Assembly (NCBI GenBank): GCA_020635495.1
Contig: JACJZQ010000009.1
Span: 1-64,000, forward strand
DNA length: 64,000 nt
Direction: 5' to 3'
Source of the DNA: Flavobacteriales bacterium
GTDB taxonomy: Bacteria > Bacteroidota > Bacteroidia > UBA10329
The translations under genes were made by a program, and so were the position numbers. How positions within the stretch are numbered: position 1 is the first letter of the stretch; each line of letters begins with the position of its first letter. Below the pieces are notes generated by a model. It saw only the letters and a program-made list of their open reading frames with translations, was not told the DNA's origin and ran no database searches. Of this stretch, positions 17,523 to 24,592 are shown in pieces.

Positions 17523-17530
17523 TATCTTTG
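17523..17530 (+). promoter_or_regulatory. -7 box (TATCTTTG) upstream of bactofilin gene
   Basis: TATCTTTG fits TAnnTTTG and leaves a leader of about 40 bases before the ATG at 17573. A purine-rich GGGAAAGGAAAA lies just before the start. The -33 element is not evident. Confidence 0.4.
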
Positions 17531-17572
17531 CATCCCTCATTAAGAGGAGCAAGTTACAAAGGGAAAGGAAAA

Positions 17573-18007
17573 ATGTTCAATAGCAAATCAGGTTCAGACG
17601 GTTCAAAAAGCACATCCAGTTCTGGAATGCCGAACCACATCAACAGCGATACGGTCATTGAAGGATCCATCAAAGCAAGAGGTAATCTCCGCATAGATGG
17701 CAAACTTACCGGAACACTCGAATGCCAAGGCCGTGTTGTAATTGGTGCAAGTGGTGTCATTGAAGGAGACATCAAATGCGAGAACGCGGAAATTGAAGGA
17801 AGTTTGAAGGCAAACATCACTGTTTCAGATCTTCTTTCATTGAAGTCCACAGCCAAGGTTCAAGGAGACATCATTACCAAGAAATTGGCCATTGAGCCAG
17901 GCGCAACCTTCACAGGCTCTTGCAGCATGGGCGGTGTGGTTAAAGACATAAGCTCATCCAATGCCGGACAATCAAGAGAAGAGCAACGGCAAGAAAAAAC
18001 AGCCTAA
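17573..18007 (+). CDS. Bactofilin (polymer-forming cytoskeletal protein)
   Basis: A 144-residue bactofilin. It has a Ser/Gly-rich N-terminal tail, then a right-handed beta-helix of short repeats (INSDTVIEGSIKARGNLRIDGKLTGTLECQGRVVIGASGVIEGDIKCENAEIEGSL by position 30-90). This core self-assembles into filaments under the inner membrane. The C-terminal tail is Ser/Gln-rich. I start at ATG 17573 (MFNSKSGSDG); an upstream in-frame ATG at 17519 lies ahead of the -7 box. The 3' end overlaps the atpZ gene by 47 bases, and the bactofilin-atpZ-orf-atpB order is commonly seen in Bacteroidota. Confidence 0.9.
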   Translation: MFNSKSGSDGSKSTSSSGMPNHINSDTVIEGSIKARGNLRIDGKLTGTLECQGRVVIGASGVIEGDIKCENAEIEGSLKANITVSDLLSLKSTAKVQGDIITKKLAIEPGATFTGSCSMGGVVKDISSSNAGQSREEQRQEKTA

Positions 18008-18188
18008 CGCTTTTTTAAAGTATTCCTCAATGGCCACGCAAATGGCCGTTATCATTGTGGTTTTCGCTTTGGGCGGAATCAAACTCGATGAATATCTGGA
18101 AAACGAGATTGCTTACGCCACTGGTGGATTGACCATTTTAGGAGTCATTCTGGCCATGTATTTCATGATAAAAGACCTGATCAAGTAA
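17961..18188 (+). CDS. AtpZ/AtpI family protein
   Basis: A 75-residue protein with a basic, lysine-rich start (EKSNGKKKQPNAF) and two transmembrane helices (MAVIIVVFALGGIKLDEYL and YATGGLTILGVILAMYFMIKDL). The conserved GG-x-K/x-LD pattern between the helices is typical of AtpZ/AtpI, the accessory proteins of ATP synthase assembly. It overlaps the bactofilin gene by 47 bases and the following membrane-protein gene by one base (TAATG), so translation is likely coupled. Confidence 0.85.
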   Translation: MPDNQEKSNGKKKQPNAFLKYSSMATQMAVIIVVFALGGIKLDEYLENEIAYATGGLTILGVILAMYFMIKDLIK

Positions 18189-18559
18189 TGAAATACGTTT
18201 ACAAAGCCCTCATTATTCTACTGGTTTCGTTAGCTGCACTTTTTGCTGCCAACGAGTTATTGGACGCGGAAATGAACACCCTTCATCTTTCACTTCTGTC
18301 GCTTTTCATGTACGGAACCAGCATGTTGGTGCATCATTTCACCATCAAGGCATCAGAAGAAAACCCAAAACGTTTCCCTGCCTACTTCATGGCCATTACA
18401 GGTTTGAAGATGATGGTCTACATTCTGTTACTCGGTGTTTATGTCTTCGTTTTCAAGGAAACGGCCATTCCCGTTGTCATTGCATTTCTGTTGCTTTATC
18501 TGGCATTCACCATTTTGGAAGTGCTTTCAGCCATTTCGGAGTTGAAAAATCCGAGATAA
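18188..18559 (+). CDS. Four-helix membrane protein in the ATP synthase operon
   Basis: A 123-residue protein with four predicted transmembrane helices (ALIILLVSLAALFAANELL, LSLLSLFMYGTSMLVHHF, AYFMAITGLKMMVYILLLGVYVF and IPVVIAFLLLYLAFTILEVLSAI). Size and place are those of the AtpI-like protein that often precedes atpB, and it may help subunit c ring assembly. I do not see a diagnostic motif, so the link rests on position and topology. The start overlaps the atpZ stop by one base. Confidence 0.75.
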   Translation: MKYVYKALIILLVSLAALFAANELLDAEMNTLHLSLLSLFMYGTSMLVHHFTIKASEENPKRFPAYFMAITGLKMMVYILLLGVYVFVFKETAIPVVIAFLLLYLAFTILEVLSAISELKNPR

Positions 18560-18624
18560 CGAGGGGTTGAAAAACTGTCTTTTCGAGACACTTTTTATTG
18601 GTTGTCAAAAACCCCTGAAAATCA

Positions 18625-18656
18625 TTGTTTTTTAGAACTTTTTCCATCTATATTTG
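18625..18656 (+). promoter_or_regulatory. Bacteroidota-type promoter upstream of atpB
   Basis: TTG at 18625-18627 (-33) and TATATTTG at 18649-18656 (-7) are separated by 21 bases. This matches the phylum consensus of TTG, 19-21 bases, TAnnTTTG. The box leaves a leader of about 40 bases before the atpB ATG at 18697. It gives the structural ATP synthase genes their own promoter, apart from the bactofilin-atpZ unit. Confidence 0.6.
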
Positions 18657-18696
18657 CGGCCGAAAAATCAAGCGGTAAAACAAACCCGTTTCGGTA

Positions 18697-19890
18697 ATGC
18701 TGAAATACAGATTTGATAAGGCTTTCAAGCCGATTTTGCTCCTACTGACCTTTGCTGTTTTTACATCAGTTTACGCTCAGGATTCTGACGTTCATGACAC
18801 TCATGCAGCAGAATCTGCGGAAGAGACAGAGCATGATTCTCACGATTCTCATGGAGCCGAAGCATTCAATGCGGGCGACATGATCATGCATCACGTTACC
18901 GATGCACATGACATTCATTTGATGGATATTGGTGGGAACGCCATCAGCATTCCACTACCTATTATACTACTGAGTACAGATGATGGACTGAGCGTTTTCC
19001 TTTCATCTGCTTTTCACCATGGGCATGCGGCCAAGAATCGCTATATCCTAGACCACGGACACATCTACCGTTTAGGAGAGAACAATCCATTTGCAGAAAG
19101 TGAACACCTGAACGCTGCTGATGCCAAAGCTATGGGTTTCAGTTCTGAAGACTGGGGCGGATACTTTGCAGGTGAGCCTGGAGCTTTCATTGATATGTCT
19201 TTGACAAAGACCGCCACGGGCATCATGCTTACAGTGGTTATCATGTTCTTCGTTTTCATGAGCATTGCCAAGTCTTACAAGCGCAACCCGAACGAAGCAC
19301 CGAAAGGACTTCAGTCTTTGATGGAGCCGTTGATCCTGTTTATCAGAGATGAGGTTGCAAAGCCATCAATTGGCCCTAAGTACGAAAGGTTCATGCCATA
19401 CCTGCTAACGGTATTCTTCTTTATCTGGACCGCCAACATGCTTGGATTGATTCCATTTATCGGTGGATTTAACGTAACAGGAAACTTGGCAGTAACGGCC
19501 ATCTTGGCCATCATCACGTTCATTATCACTAATGTGAACGGAAACAAAAGTTACTGGGCGCACATCTTCCTGCCAGCTGTTCCTCCTCCATTATATGTTT
19601 TGATGATTCCGATCGAGATCATGGGTCTTTTCATCAAGCCTATCGTTCTTTGCGCTCGACTTTTTGCCAACATCACGGCAGGTCACATTATCATCCTGTC
19701 TTTCATGAGTCTCATCTTCATCTTCGGTAACCTGTATGGTGCTGGGGCTGGTTACGGGGTCTCTATCGTGTCTTTGGCATTTGCCATTTTCATGAACATT
19801 CTGGAACTCCTTGTGGCGTTCCTACAAGCTTACGTATTCACGCTTTTATCTGCTCTGTACTTCGGTGCAGCGGTGGAGGAGCATCATTAA
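18697..19890 (+). CDS. atpB: ATP synthase Fo subunit a
   Basis: A 397-residue subunit a, the half-channel protein that conducts ions past the c-ring. The essential arginine is in PIVLCARLFANITAGHI, followed by the conserved last helices (ILELLVAFLQAYVFTLLSALYFGAA). It is much longer than the E. coli protein (271 residues). The extra part is N-terminal: a cleavable-looking signal peptide (ending FTSVYAQ), then about 45 residues rich in His, Asp and Glu. Long, signal-bearing AtpB forms are known in Bacteroidota. First structural gene of the operon, with its own promoter. Confidence 0.96.
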   Translation: MLKYRFDKAFKPILLLLTFAVFTSVYAQDSDVHDTHAAESAEETEHDSHDSHGAEAFNAGDMIMHHVTDAHDIHLMDIGGNAISIPLPIILLSTDDGLSVFLSSAFHHGHAAKNRYILDHGHIYRLGENNPFAESEHLNAADAKAMGFSSEDWGGYFAGEPGAFIDMSLTKTATGIMLTVVIMFFVFMSIAKSYKRNPNEAPKGLQSLMEPLILFIRDEVAKPSIGPKYERFMPYLLTVFFFIWTANMLGLIPFIGGFNVTGNLAVTAILAIITFIITNVNGNKSYWAHIFLPAVPPPLYVLMIPIEIMGLFIKPIVLCARLFANITAGHIIILSFMSLIFIFGNLYGAGAGYGVSIVSLAFAIFMNILELLVAFLQAYVFTLLSALYFGAAVEEHH

Positions 19891-19925
19891 TAATCAGTAA
19901 TCAATAACCCTAAATAATCCAAACA

Positions 19926-20174
19926 ATGGAAATTCTAACAATTCTTTTGGACGCTGCCTATGCTTACATGGGAGCAGGTATCGGTGCAGGTGTTGCTGCT
20001 ATCGGTGCTGGTATCGGTATCGGAAAGATCGGTGGTTCAGCGCTTGAGTCTATGGCTCGTCAGCCTGAGGCTATCGGTGACATCCGAGCTAACATGATCG
20101 TTGCCGCTGCTCTTGTGGAAGGTGCTGCGTTCTTCGGAATCATTGTTTGTCTTCTTGTCGTTTTGATGAAGTAA
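19926..20174 (+). CDS. atpE: ATP synthase Fo subunit c
   Basis: An 82-residue double-helix hairpin that forms the rotor ring. The first helix is glycine/alanine rich (GAGIGAGVAAIGAGIGIGKIGGSA). The polar loop is ARQPEAIG. The ion-carrying glutamate lies in the second helix in AAALVEGAAFFGIIV. The residue after the Glu is Gly, and the Gln/Ser/Thr ligands of Na+ types are missing, so proton use is likely. It sits 35 bases after atpB. A strong hairpin follows before atpF. Confidence 0.96.
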   Translation: MEILTILLDAAYAYMGAGIGAGVAAIGAGIGIGKIGGSALESMARQPEAIGDIRANMIVAAALVEGAAFFGIIVCLLVVLMK

Positions 20175-20191
20175 GACGAACTACGGGTTCA

Positions 20192-20233
20192 GGAACCCCG
20201 GTGCTGACGGTTGGTCAGCACCGGTGGGGTTCC
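20192..20233 (+). promoter_or_regulatory. Strong stem-loop between atpE and atpF
   Basis: The arms GGAACCCCGGTGCTGAC (20192-20208) and GTCAGCACC...GGGGTTCC (20214-20233) pair with a small bulge of three bases and a loop of five. No T-run follows, so it is not a full terminator. It may protect the atpE 3' end or pause transcription, raising subunit c output over the distal genes. Confidence 0.7.
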
Positions 20234-20265
20234 AACATTGATCAAACAGATTAAAAACAGAACAA

Positions 20266-20760
20266 ATGGCATTAGTAACTCCTGGATTAGGCCTTATCGT
20301 TTGGATGACCATCGCATTCCTCGTAGTGTGGATCGGTCTTGGAAAATTCGCATGGCCAGCCATTCTTGAAACGATCAAGGAGCGCGAAGAGAACATCGCA
20401 AACGCATTGAAGTCTGCTGAGAACGCAAAGGCTGAAATGGAAAAACTTCAGTCTGATAACGAGCGTATTCTGAAGGAAGCACGCGAAGAGCGTGATGTGA
20501 TCCTGAAAGAAGCTAAAGAGATCAAAGACAAATTGATTGCGGATGCTGAAGGTCAGGCCAAAGAGAAAGCGGCTAAGATCGTAGCTGAAGCGAACGCCAA
20601 CATTCAGACTGAAAAAGCTGCGGCCATGGCAGAGATCAAATCTCATGTTGCTGCACTTTCTGTAGAAATTGCTGAGAAGATCCTGAAGTCTGAATTGGCT
20701 GACGATAAGAAGCAGAAGGAGTTGGTAGACAACCTACTTAACGACATCAAGCTGAACTGA
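20266..20760 (+). CDS. atpF: ATP synthase Fo subunit b
   Basis: A 164-residue stator stalk protein. One N-terminal transmembrane helix (LGLIVWMTIAFLVVWIGLGKFAW) is followed by a long charged helix (KEREENIANALKSAENAKAEMEKLQ to the C-terminus) that dimerises as a right-handed coiled coil and binds delta. The length is normal for bacteria. The stop TGA (20758-20760) is followed almost at once by the atpH ATG at 20762. Confidence 0.95.
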   Translation: MALVTPGLGLIVWMTIAFLVVWIGLGKFAWPAILETIKEREENIANALKSAENAKAEMEKLQSDNERILKEAREERDVILKEAKEIKDKLIADAEGQAKEKAAKIVAEANANIQTEKAAAMAEIKSHVAALSVEIAEKILKSELADDKKQKELVDNLLNDIKLN

Positions 20761-20761
20761 T

Positions 20762-21319
20762 ATGGCGCAAACTAAAGTCGGATCACGGTACGCGAAAGCT
20801 TTCTTAGGTCTTGTGGCCGAGAAAGGAAAGCTGGATGTTGCCATCAAAGACATGGAGTTGGTGCACCAGACCATTTCTGAGAACCGTGAACTTGCTGTAC
20901 TTCTTAAAAGCCCTGTGGTAAAAACAGACAAGAAAATCAGCATTCTTTCAAGCATTTATAAGAAGAACGTCAGTGATGTGACCATGCTTTACTTGGAGCT
21001 GATCACCAAGAACAGACGCGAAGGCGTTCTGGCCGAGATCGCTGAGTCTTTCATTGCGCAGTACAAGGAAATGAAAGGCATCACCACAGCAGTTGTTACA
21101 TCAGCAGCTGTACTTTCTGATGCGGCCAAAAAGCGCATCGAGGAGTTGGTACAGAAGGAAGTTGGCGGAACCGTTGAACTTTCTTTGGAGATCAACCCAG
21201 AACTTATCGGTGGATTCGTGCTTCGCATAGGAGACAAACAATTGGATACATCGATCTTGAATCAGATCAACGCTTTGAAGCAGGAATTCGGAGCAAACTT
21301 TTACGAAAAACAACTTTAA
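20762..21319 (+). CDS. atpH: ATP synthase F1 subunit delta
   Basis: A 185-residue OSCP/delta protein that joins the b-stalk to alpha. The N-terminal six-helix bundle begins SRYAKAFLGLVAEKGKLD, a conserved start (RYAKAL type). The C-terminal strand region GGFVLRIGDKQLDTSILNQINALK is the typical delta signature. It follows atpF with one base between stop and start. A 38-base spacer containing a TCCGCC-TGA-GGCGGA palindrome separates it from atpA. Confidence 0.95.
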   Translation: MAQTKVGSRYAKAFLGLVAEKGKLDVAIKDMELVHQTISENRELAVLLKSPVVKTDKKISILSSIYKKNVSDVTMLYLELITKNRREGVLAEIAESFIAQYKEMKGITTAVVTSAAVLSDAAKKRIEELVQKEVGGTVELSLEINPELIGGFVLRIGDKQLDTSILNQINALKQEFGANFYEKQL

Positions 21320-21324
21320 CGATC

Positions 21325-21339
21325 TCCGCCTGAGGCGGA
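21325..21339. repeat. Small palindrome TCCGCC-TGA-GGCGGA
   Basis: A perfect 6-bp inverted repeat with a 3-base centre in the atpH-atpA spacer. The same core occurs at 41604-41618 and, in imperfect form, at 23959-23973. It appears to be a short interspersed palindrome of this genome. Confidence 0.55.
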
Positions 21340-21357
21340 CGAACAAACACAATAACA

Positions 21358-22932
21358 ATGGCAGATATTAAACCAGCAGAGATCTCAGGAATTCTAAGAG
21401 AGCAACTCTCAGGCTACAAAACCGAAGCTGAACTTCAGGAAGTAGGTACCGTGCTTCAAGTGGGTGACGGTATTGCGCGTCTGTACGGTCTTTCTAACGT
21501 ACAATCGGGAGAATTGATCGACTTCGAGAACGGAACACGTGGTATCATCCTTAACTTGGAAGAAGACAACGTGGGTGCGGTATTGCTTGGAGAATCAAGC
21601 GGTATCAAAGAAGGTTCTACTGCTAAGCGTACCGGACGAATTGCATCTGTAAATGTTGGTGAAGGAATGCTTGGACGTGTTGTGAACACGCTGGGCGAGC
21701 CTATCGATGGTAAAGGACCTATCGAGGGCGAAACCTTCGAAATGCCATTGGAGCGTAAAGCACCGGGTGTTGTTTTCCGTCAGCCGGTAAACGAGCCACT
21801 TCAAACAGGTATCAAGGCTATCGATGCGATGATTCCTATCGGTCGTGGTCAGCGTGAGTTGGTTATCGGTGACCGTCAGACAGGTAAAACTGCTGTTTGT
21901 ATCGATACCATCATCAACCAGAAAGAATTCTTTGATGCTGGCAATCCGGTATTCTGTATCTACGTTGCCGTAGGCCAGAAAGGATCTACCGTTGCAGGTA
22001 TTGTTAAAACATTGGAAGATGCAGGTGCAATGGCTTACACGGTTGTTGTTTCTGCAACAGCTTCAGACCCTGCACCGCTTCAGTTCTACGCGCCATTTAC
22101 AGGTGCGGCTATCGGTGAGTACTTCCGTGATACGGGTCGTCCGGCATTGATCGTTTATGATGATTTGTCTAAGCAGGCCGTTGCTTACCGTGAGGTATCT
22201 CTTCTTCTGAGAAGACCTCCAGGTCGTGAGGCTTACCCTGGTGACGTATTCTACCTTCACTCAAGATTGTTGGAGCGTGCCGCTAAGGTTATTGCTGATG
22301 ATGATGTAGCGAAAGACATGAACGACCTTCCTCCATCATTGAAAGACAAGGTGAAAGGTGGTGGTTCTTTGACTGCCCTTCCTATCATCGAAACACAAGC
22401 GGGTGACGTTTCTGCCTACATCCCGACCAACGTAATTTCTATTACCGATGGTCAGATCTTCTTGGAGTCTAACCTGTTCAACTCAGGTGTACGTCCAGCG
22501 ATCAACGTAGGTATCTCTGTATCTCGTGTGGGTGGTTCTGCTCAGATCAAGTCGATGAAGAAAGTAGCAGGTACCTTGAAGCTTGACCAAGCACAGTACC
22601 GTGAATTGGAGGCATTTGCCAAGTTCGGTTCTGACCTTGATGCGGCTACCATGAACGTATTGGAGAAAGGTAAGCGTAACGTGGAGATCCTGAAGCAAGG
22701 ACAGTACGCTCCGGTTGCTGTAGAGAAGCAGGTTGCCATCATTTACTTGGGTTCTAAAGGTCTTTTGAGAAAAGTGCCTGTGAACAAGGTAAGAGAGTTC
22801 GAAACTGAATTCTTGGATTACATGGATGCTAAGCACCGCGATGTTCTTGATGGTCTGAAAGCAGGTCAATTGACCGATGAGATCACAGGTACATTGGAAA
22901 AAGTTGCTGCTGACCTATCAGCTAAATACTAA
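21358..22932 (+). CDS. atpA: ATP synthase F1 subunit alpha
   Basis: A 524-residue alpha subunit, which together with beta forms the F1 hexamer and carries the non-catalytic nucleotide sites. The P-loop is GDRQTGKTA (residues about 170-178). The alpha/beta signature region is SLLLRRPPGREAYPGDVFYLHSRLLERAA. The arginine finger is in VGISVSRVGGSAQ. The N-terminal beta-barrel contains DGIARLYGLSNVQSGEL. The codons are the most strongly biased in the window, as expected for a highly expressed gene. Beta and epsilon are not in this cluster, which is usual in Bacteroidota. Confidence 0.98.
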   Translation: MADIKPAEISGILREQLSGYKTEAELQEVGTVLQVGDGIARLYGLSNVQSGELIDFENGTRGIILNLEEDNVGAVLLGESSGIKEGSTAKRTGRIASVNVGEGMLGRVVNTLGEPIDGKGPIEGETFEMPLERKAPGVVFRQPVNEPLQTGIKAIDAMIPIGRGQRELVIGDRQTGKTAVCIDTIINQKEFFDAGNPVFCIYVAVGQKGSTVAGIVKTLEDAGAMAYTVVVSATASDPAPLQFYAPFTGAAIGEYFRDTGRPALIVYDDLSKQAVAYREVSLLLRRPPGREAYPGDVFYLHSRLLERAAKVIADDDVAKDMNDLPPSLKDKVKGGGSLTALPIIETQAGDVSAYIPTNVISITDGQIFLESNLFNSGVRPAINVGISVSRVGGSAQIKSMKKVAGTLKLDQAQYRELEAFAKFGSDLDAATMNVLEKGKRNVEILKQGQYAPVAVEKQVAIIYLGSKGLLRKVPVNKVREFETEFLDYMDAKHRDVLDGLKAGQLTDEITGTLEKVAADLSAKY

Positions 22933-22946
22933 GGAGTAAATGCTAC

Positions 22947-23037
22947 TTCTCGATACAACTCTTCCTTCGTCAGAGTCACTCGAAGTGACCCCACTCGTCA
23001 GTTCGAGTGATTGGAGGAACGACAATCGTATCGAGAA
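22947..23037. repeat. Nested palindromic repeat between atpA and atpG
   Basis: The outer arms TTCTCGATAC (22947-22956) and GTATCGAGAA (23028-23037) are perfect inverse complements. The inner arms TCACTCGAA (22977-22985) and TTCGAGTGA (23002-23010) are too. The same two modules recur in the element at 40799-40931. It lies inside an operon, so RNA polymerase must read through it; it may form an mRNA structure. Confidence 0.75.
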
Positions 23038-23052
23038 CTAACGACCTAATAA

Positions 23053-23925
23053 ATGGCTGGATTAAAAGAAGTACGCGAGCGAATCACCTCCATCGGTTCT
23101 ACCATGCAGATCACATCTGCCATGAAGATGGTTTCTGCCGCAAAACTTAAAAGAGCGCAAGATGCCATTACGCAAATGCGTCCGTATGCGGGTAAACTGA
23201 AGGAGATCCTCGAGAACCTCAGTGCCAACTTGGATGCATCTGAAGGTGGTGCCTACGCAACCGAACGCCCAATTGAAAAGGTGTTGATCATTGCGGTTTC
23301 CTCCAACAGAGGTCTCTGTGGTGGTTTCAACTCCAACGTCAATAAGGCAGCGTTGGCACTGACCAATGGCAATTACGCTGGCAAAGACATCTCGGTGTTG
23401 GCCATCGGTAAAAAGTCTGGAGAGTTCTTGAAGCGAAGAGGCTTGAATATTATTGAGCGTAACGATGGCGTTTTCGACAACCTGAGCTTCGACACCATTG
23501 CTCCGATCGCAGAGCGCGTTATGGAAGCTTTCGTTGCTGGCAAGTACGACCGTGTGGATATCGTTTACAACCAGTTTAAGAATGCTGCCACACAGGTTCC
23601 TACGGTTGAGCAGTTCTTACCGGTTGCGCCACCAGAGGCTTCTGAAGAGAACAAATCGAACACCGATTACATCTACGAGCCAGGAAAGGCAGAGATCGTT
23701 CAGGATCTTATTCCTCGTTCGTTAAAGACACAGCTCTATGCAGCTACGCTTGATAGCCACGCTTCTGAGCACGGTGCACGTATGACGGCCATGCACAAAG
23801 CAACCGACAACGCTGGTGCATTGCTGAAAGAATTGAAACTATCGTACAACAAGGCACGTCAGGCGGCCATTACCAACGAGATCCTTGAGATCGTGGGTGG
23901 AGCCGCTGCCTTGGAGGAAGGATAA
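23053..23925 (+). CDS. atpG: ATP synthase F1 subunit gamma
   Basis: A 290-residue gamma subunit, the central rotating shaft. The N-terminal helix is ERITSIGSTMQITSAMKMVSAAKLKRAQ. The Rossmann-like middle contains SSNRGLCGGFNSNVNK. The C-terminal helix ends RQAAITNEILEIVGGAAALE, the conserved family signature. It is separated from atpA by about 120 bases of repeat DNA and is followed by an intrinsic terminator, closing the operon. Confidence 0.97.
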   Translation: MAGLKEVRERITSIGSTMQITSAMKMVSAAKLKRAQDAITQMRPYAGKLKEILENLSANLDASEGGAYATERPIEKVLIIAVSSNRGLCGGFNSNVNKAALALTNGNYAGKDISVLAIGKKSGEFLKRRGLNIIERNDGVFDNLSFDTIAPIAERVMEAFVAGKYDRVDIVYNQFKNAATQVPTVEQFLPVAPPEASEENKSNTDYIYEPGKAEIVQDLIPRSLKTQLYAATLDSHASEHGARMTAMHKATDNAGALLKELKLSYNKARQAAITNEILEIVGGAAALEEG

Positions 23926-23949
23926 GACAACTCCAACAAAGACAAAAGG

Positions 23950-23985
23950 AAAGCCCTGTCCGCCTAAGGAGGATGGGGCTTTTTC
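23950..23985 (+). terminator. Intrinsic terminator after atpG
   Basis: The stem AAAGCCC / GGGCTTT carries the imperfect palindrome TCCGCCTAAGGAGGA in its loop and is followed by a T-rich run. It closes the ATP synthase operon. Confidence 0.7.
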
Positions 23986-24026
23986 TTTGGATTGGTCATC
24001 AAAGCCCTGCGAGGCTACACATAGAC

Positions 24027-24086
24027 CTCCGAGGTTTTGAAACCGACCAACGGGAGCTTACCGACAAATGGAGGTAAACCTCGGAG
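24027..24086. repeat. Inverted repeat (left bracket of the minisatellite block)
   Basis: CTCCGAGGTTT (24027-24037) and AAACCTCGGAG (24076-24086) are exact inverse complements 38 bases apart. The left arm with its extension, CTCCGAGGTTTTGAAACC, reappears exactly at 25625-25642 beyond the orphan gene. Confidence 0.7.
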
Positions 24087-24505
24087 CACTGATGGAGTTG
24101 CTCGGAGGCGTTCCCCATAAAAGGATAGGCACCAAAGAGTTGCTTGGTGGCAACATTAAGCTTCATGTCATGGCAAAGGAGTTGCTCGGTGGCAACAGCA
24201 AGCTTCGTGTCGGGGCAAAGGAGTTGCTTAGTGGCAACAACAAGCTTCGTGTTAAGGCAAAGCAGTTGCTTGGTGGCAACAACAAGCTTCATGTCAGGGC
24301 AAAGTACTTGCTCGGTGGCAACATTAAGCTTCATGTCATGGCAAAGGAGTTGCTCGGTGGCAACAGCAAGCTTCGTGTCGGGGCAAAGGAGTTGCTTAGT
24401 GGCAACAACAAGCTTCGTGTTAAGGCAAAGCAGTTGCTTGGTAGCAACAACAAGCTTCATGTCAGGGCAAAGTACTTGCTCGGAGGCACCAGAAATGTTC
24501 TATAA
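24068..24505 (+). CDS. Possible 14-residue-repeat protein (coding status doubtful)
   Basis: An open frame of 145 residues begins at ATG 24068 (MEVNLGALMELLGG). It consists almost wholly of a 14-residue repeat of the form KELLGGNxKLxVxA, about nine times. The 42-base DNA unit keeps phase, so the other plus frame and one minus frame are also open. Frame openness is therefore weak evidence of coding. In favour: this frame has an ATG before the repeat and a stop after it, and its repeat is amphipathic (LL..N.KL.V.A). Against: no known domain, and the left bracket repeat overlaps its start. I list it as a candidate only. Confidence 0.3.
   Translation: MEVNLGALMELLGGVPHKRIGTKELLGGNIKLHVMAKELLGGNSKLRVGAKELLSGNNKLRVKAKQLLGGNNKLHVRAKYLLGGNIKLHVMAKELLGGNSKLRVGAKELLSGNNKLRVKAKQLLGSNNKLHVRAKYLLGGTRNVL
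24139..24498. repeat. 42-bp minisatellite with 168-bp higher-order unit
   Basis: Eight full 42-base units (24139-24474) and a partial ninth. Each unit starts GTTGCT(T/C)(G/A)GTGGCAAC, itself a GTTGC...GCAAC hairpin, and carries the HindIII palindrome AAGCTT. Four unit variants follow each other in the same order twice, so units 1-4 and 5-8 form a 168-base higher-order repeat. Such homogenised order points to recent block duplication. Confidence 0.9.
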
Positions 24506-24592
24506 CCCCCTGAGGACGTAAATAGGTTACGTTCTGGCCCTATTGGTTTGGCCTATCATTCAAATTCATGTTTCACTAAAACCAATATTATC

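Noticed and set aside
20192..20233. Rho-independent terminator between atpE and atpF
   Set aside because: The stem is strong but no T-run follows, and the downstream genes need readthrough. It is better seen as a stabilising or attenuating hairpin.
17573..23925. Deletion of atpD and atpC from the ATP synthase operon
   Set aside because: Bacteroidota normally encode beta and epsilon in a separate locus, so their absence here is not a sign of loss.
23999..24460. A 153-residue minus-strand gene over the minisatellite
   Set aside because: The openness follows from the stop-free 42-base period. It has no recognisable start region, and its C-terminal end runs through the bracket repeat toward the atpG terminator.
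24139..24498. CRISPR array
   Set aside because: The units are contiguous 42-base repeats without unique spacers, and there are no cas genes nearby. It is a minisatellite.
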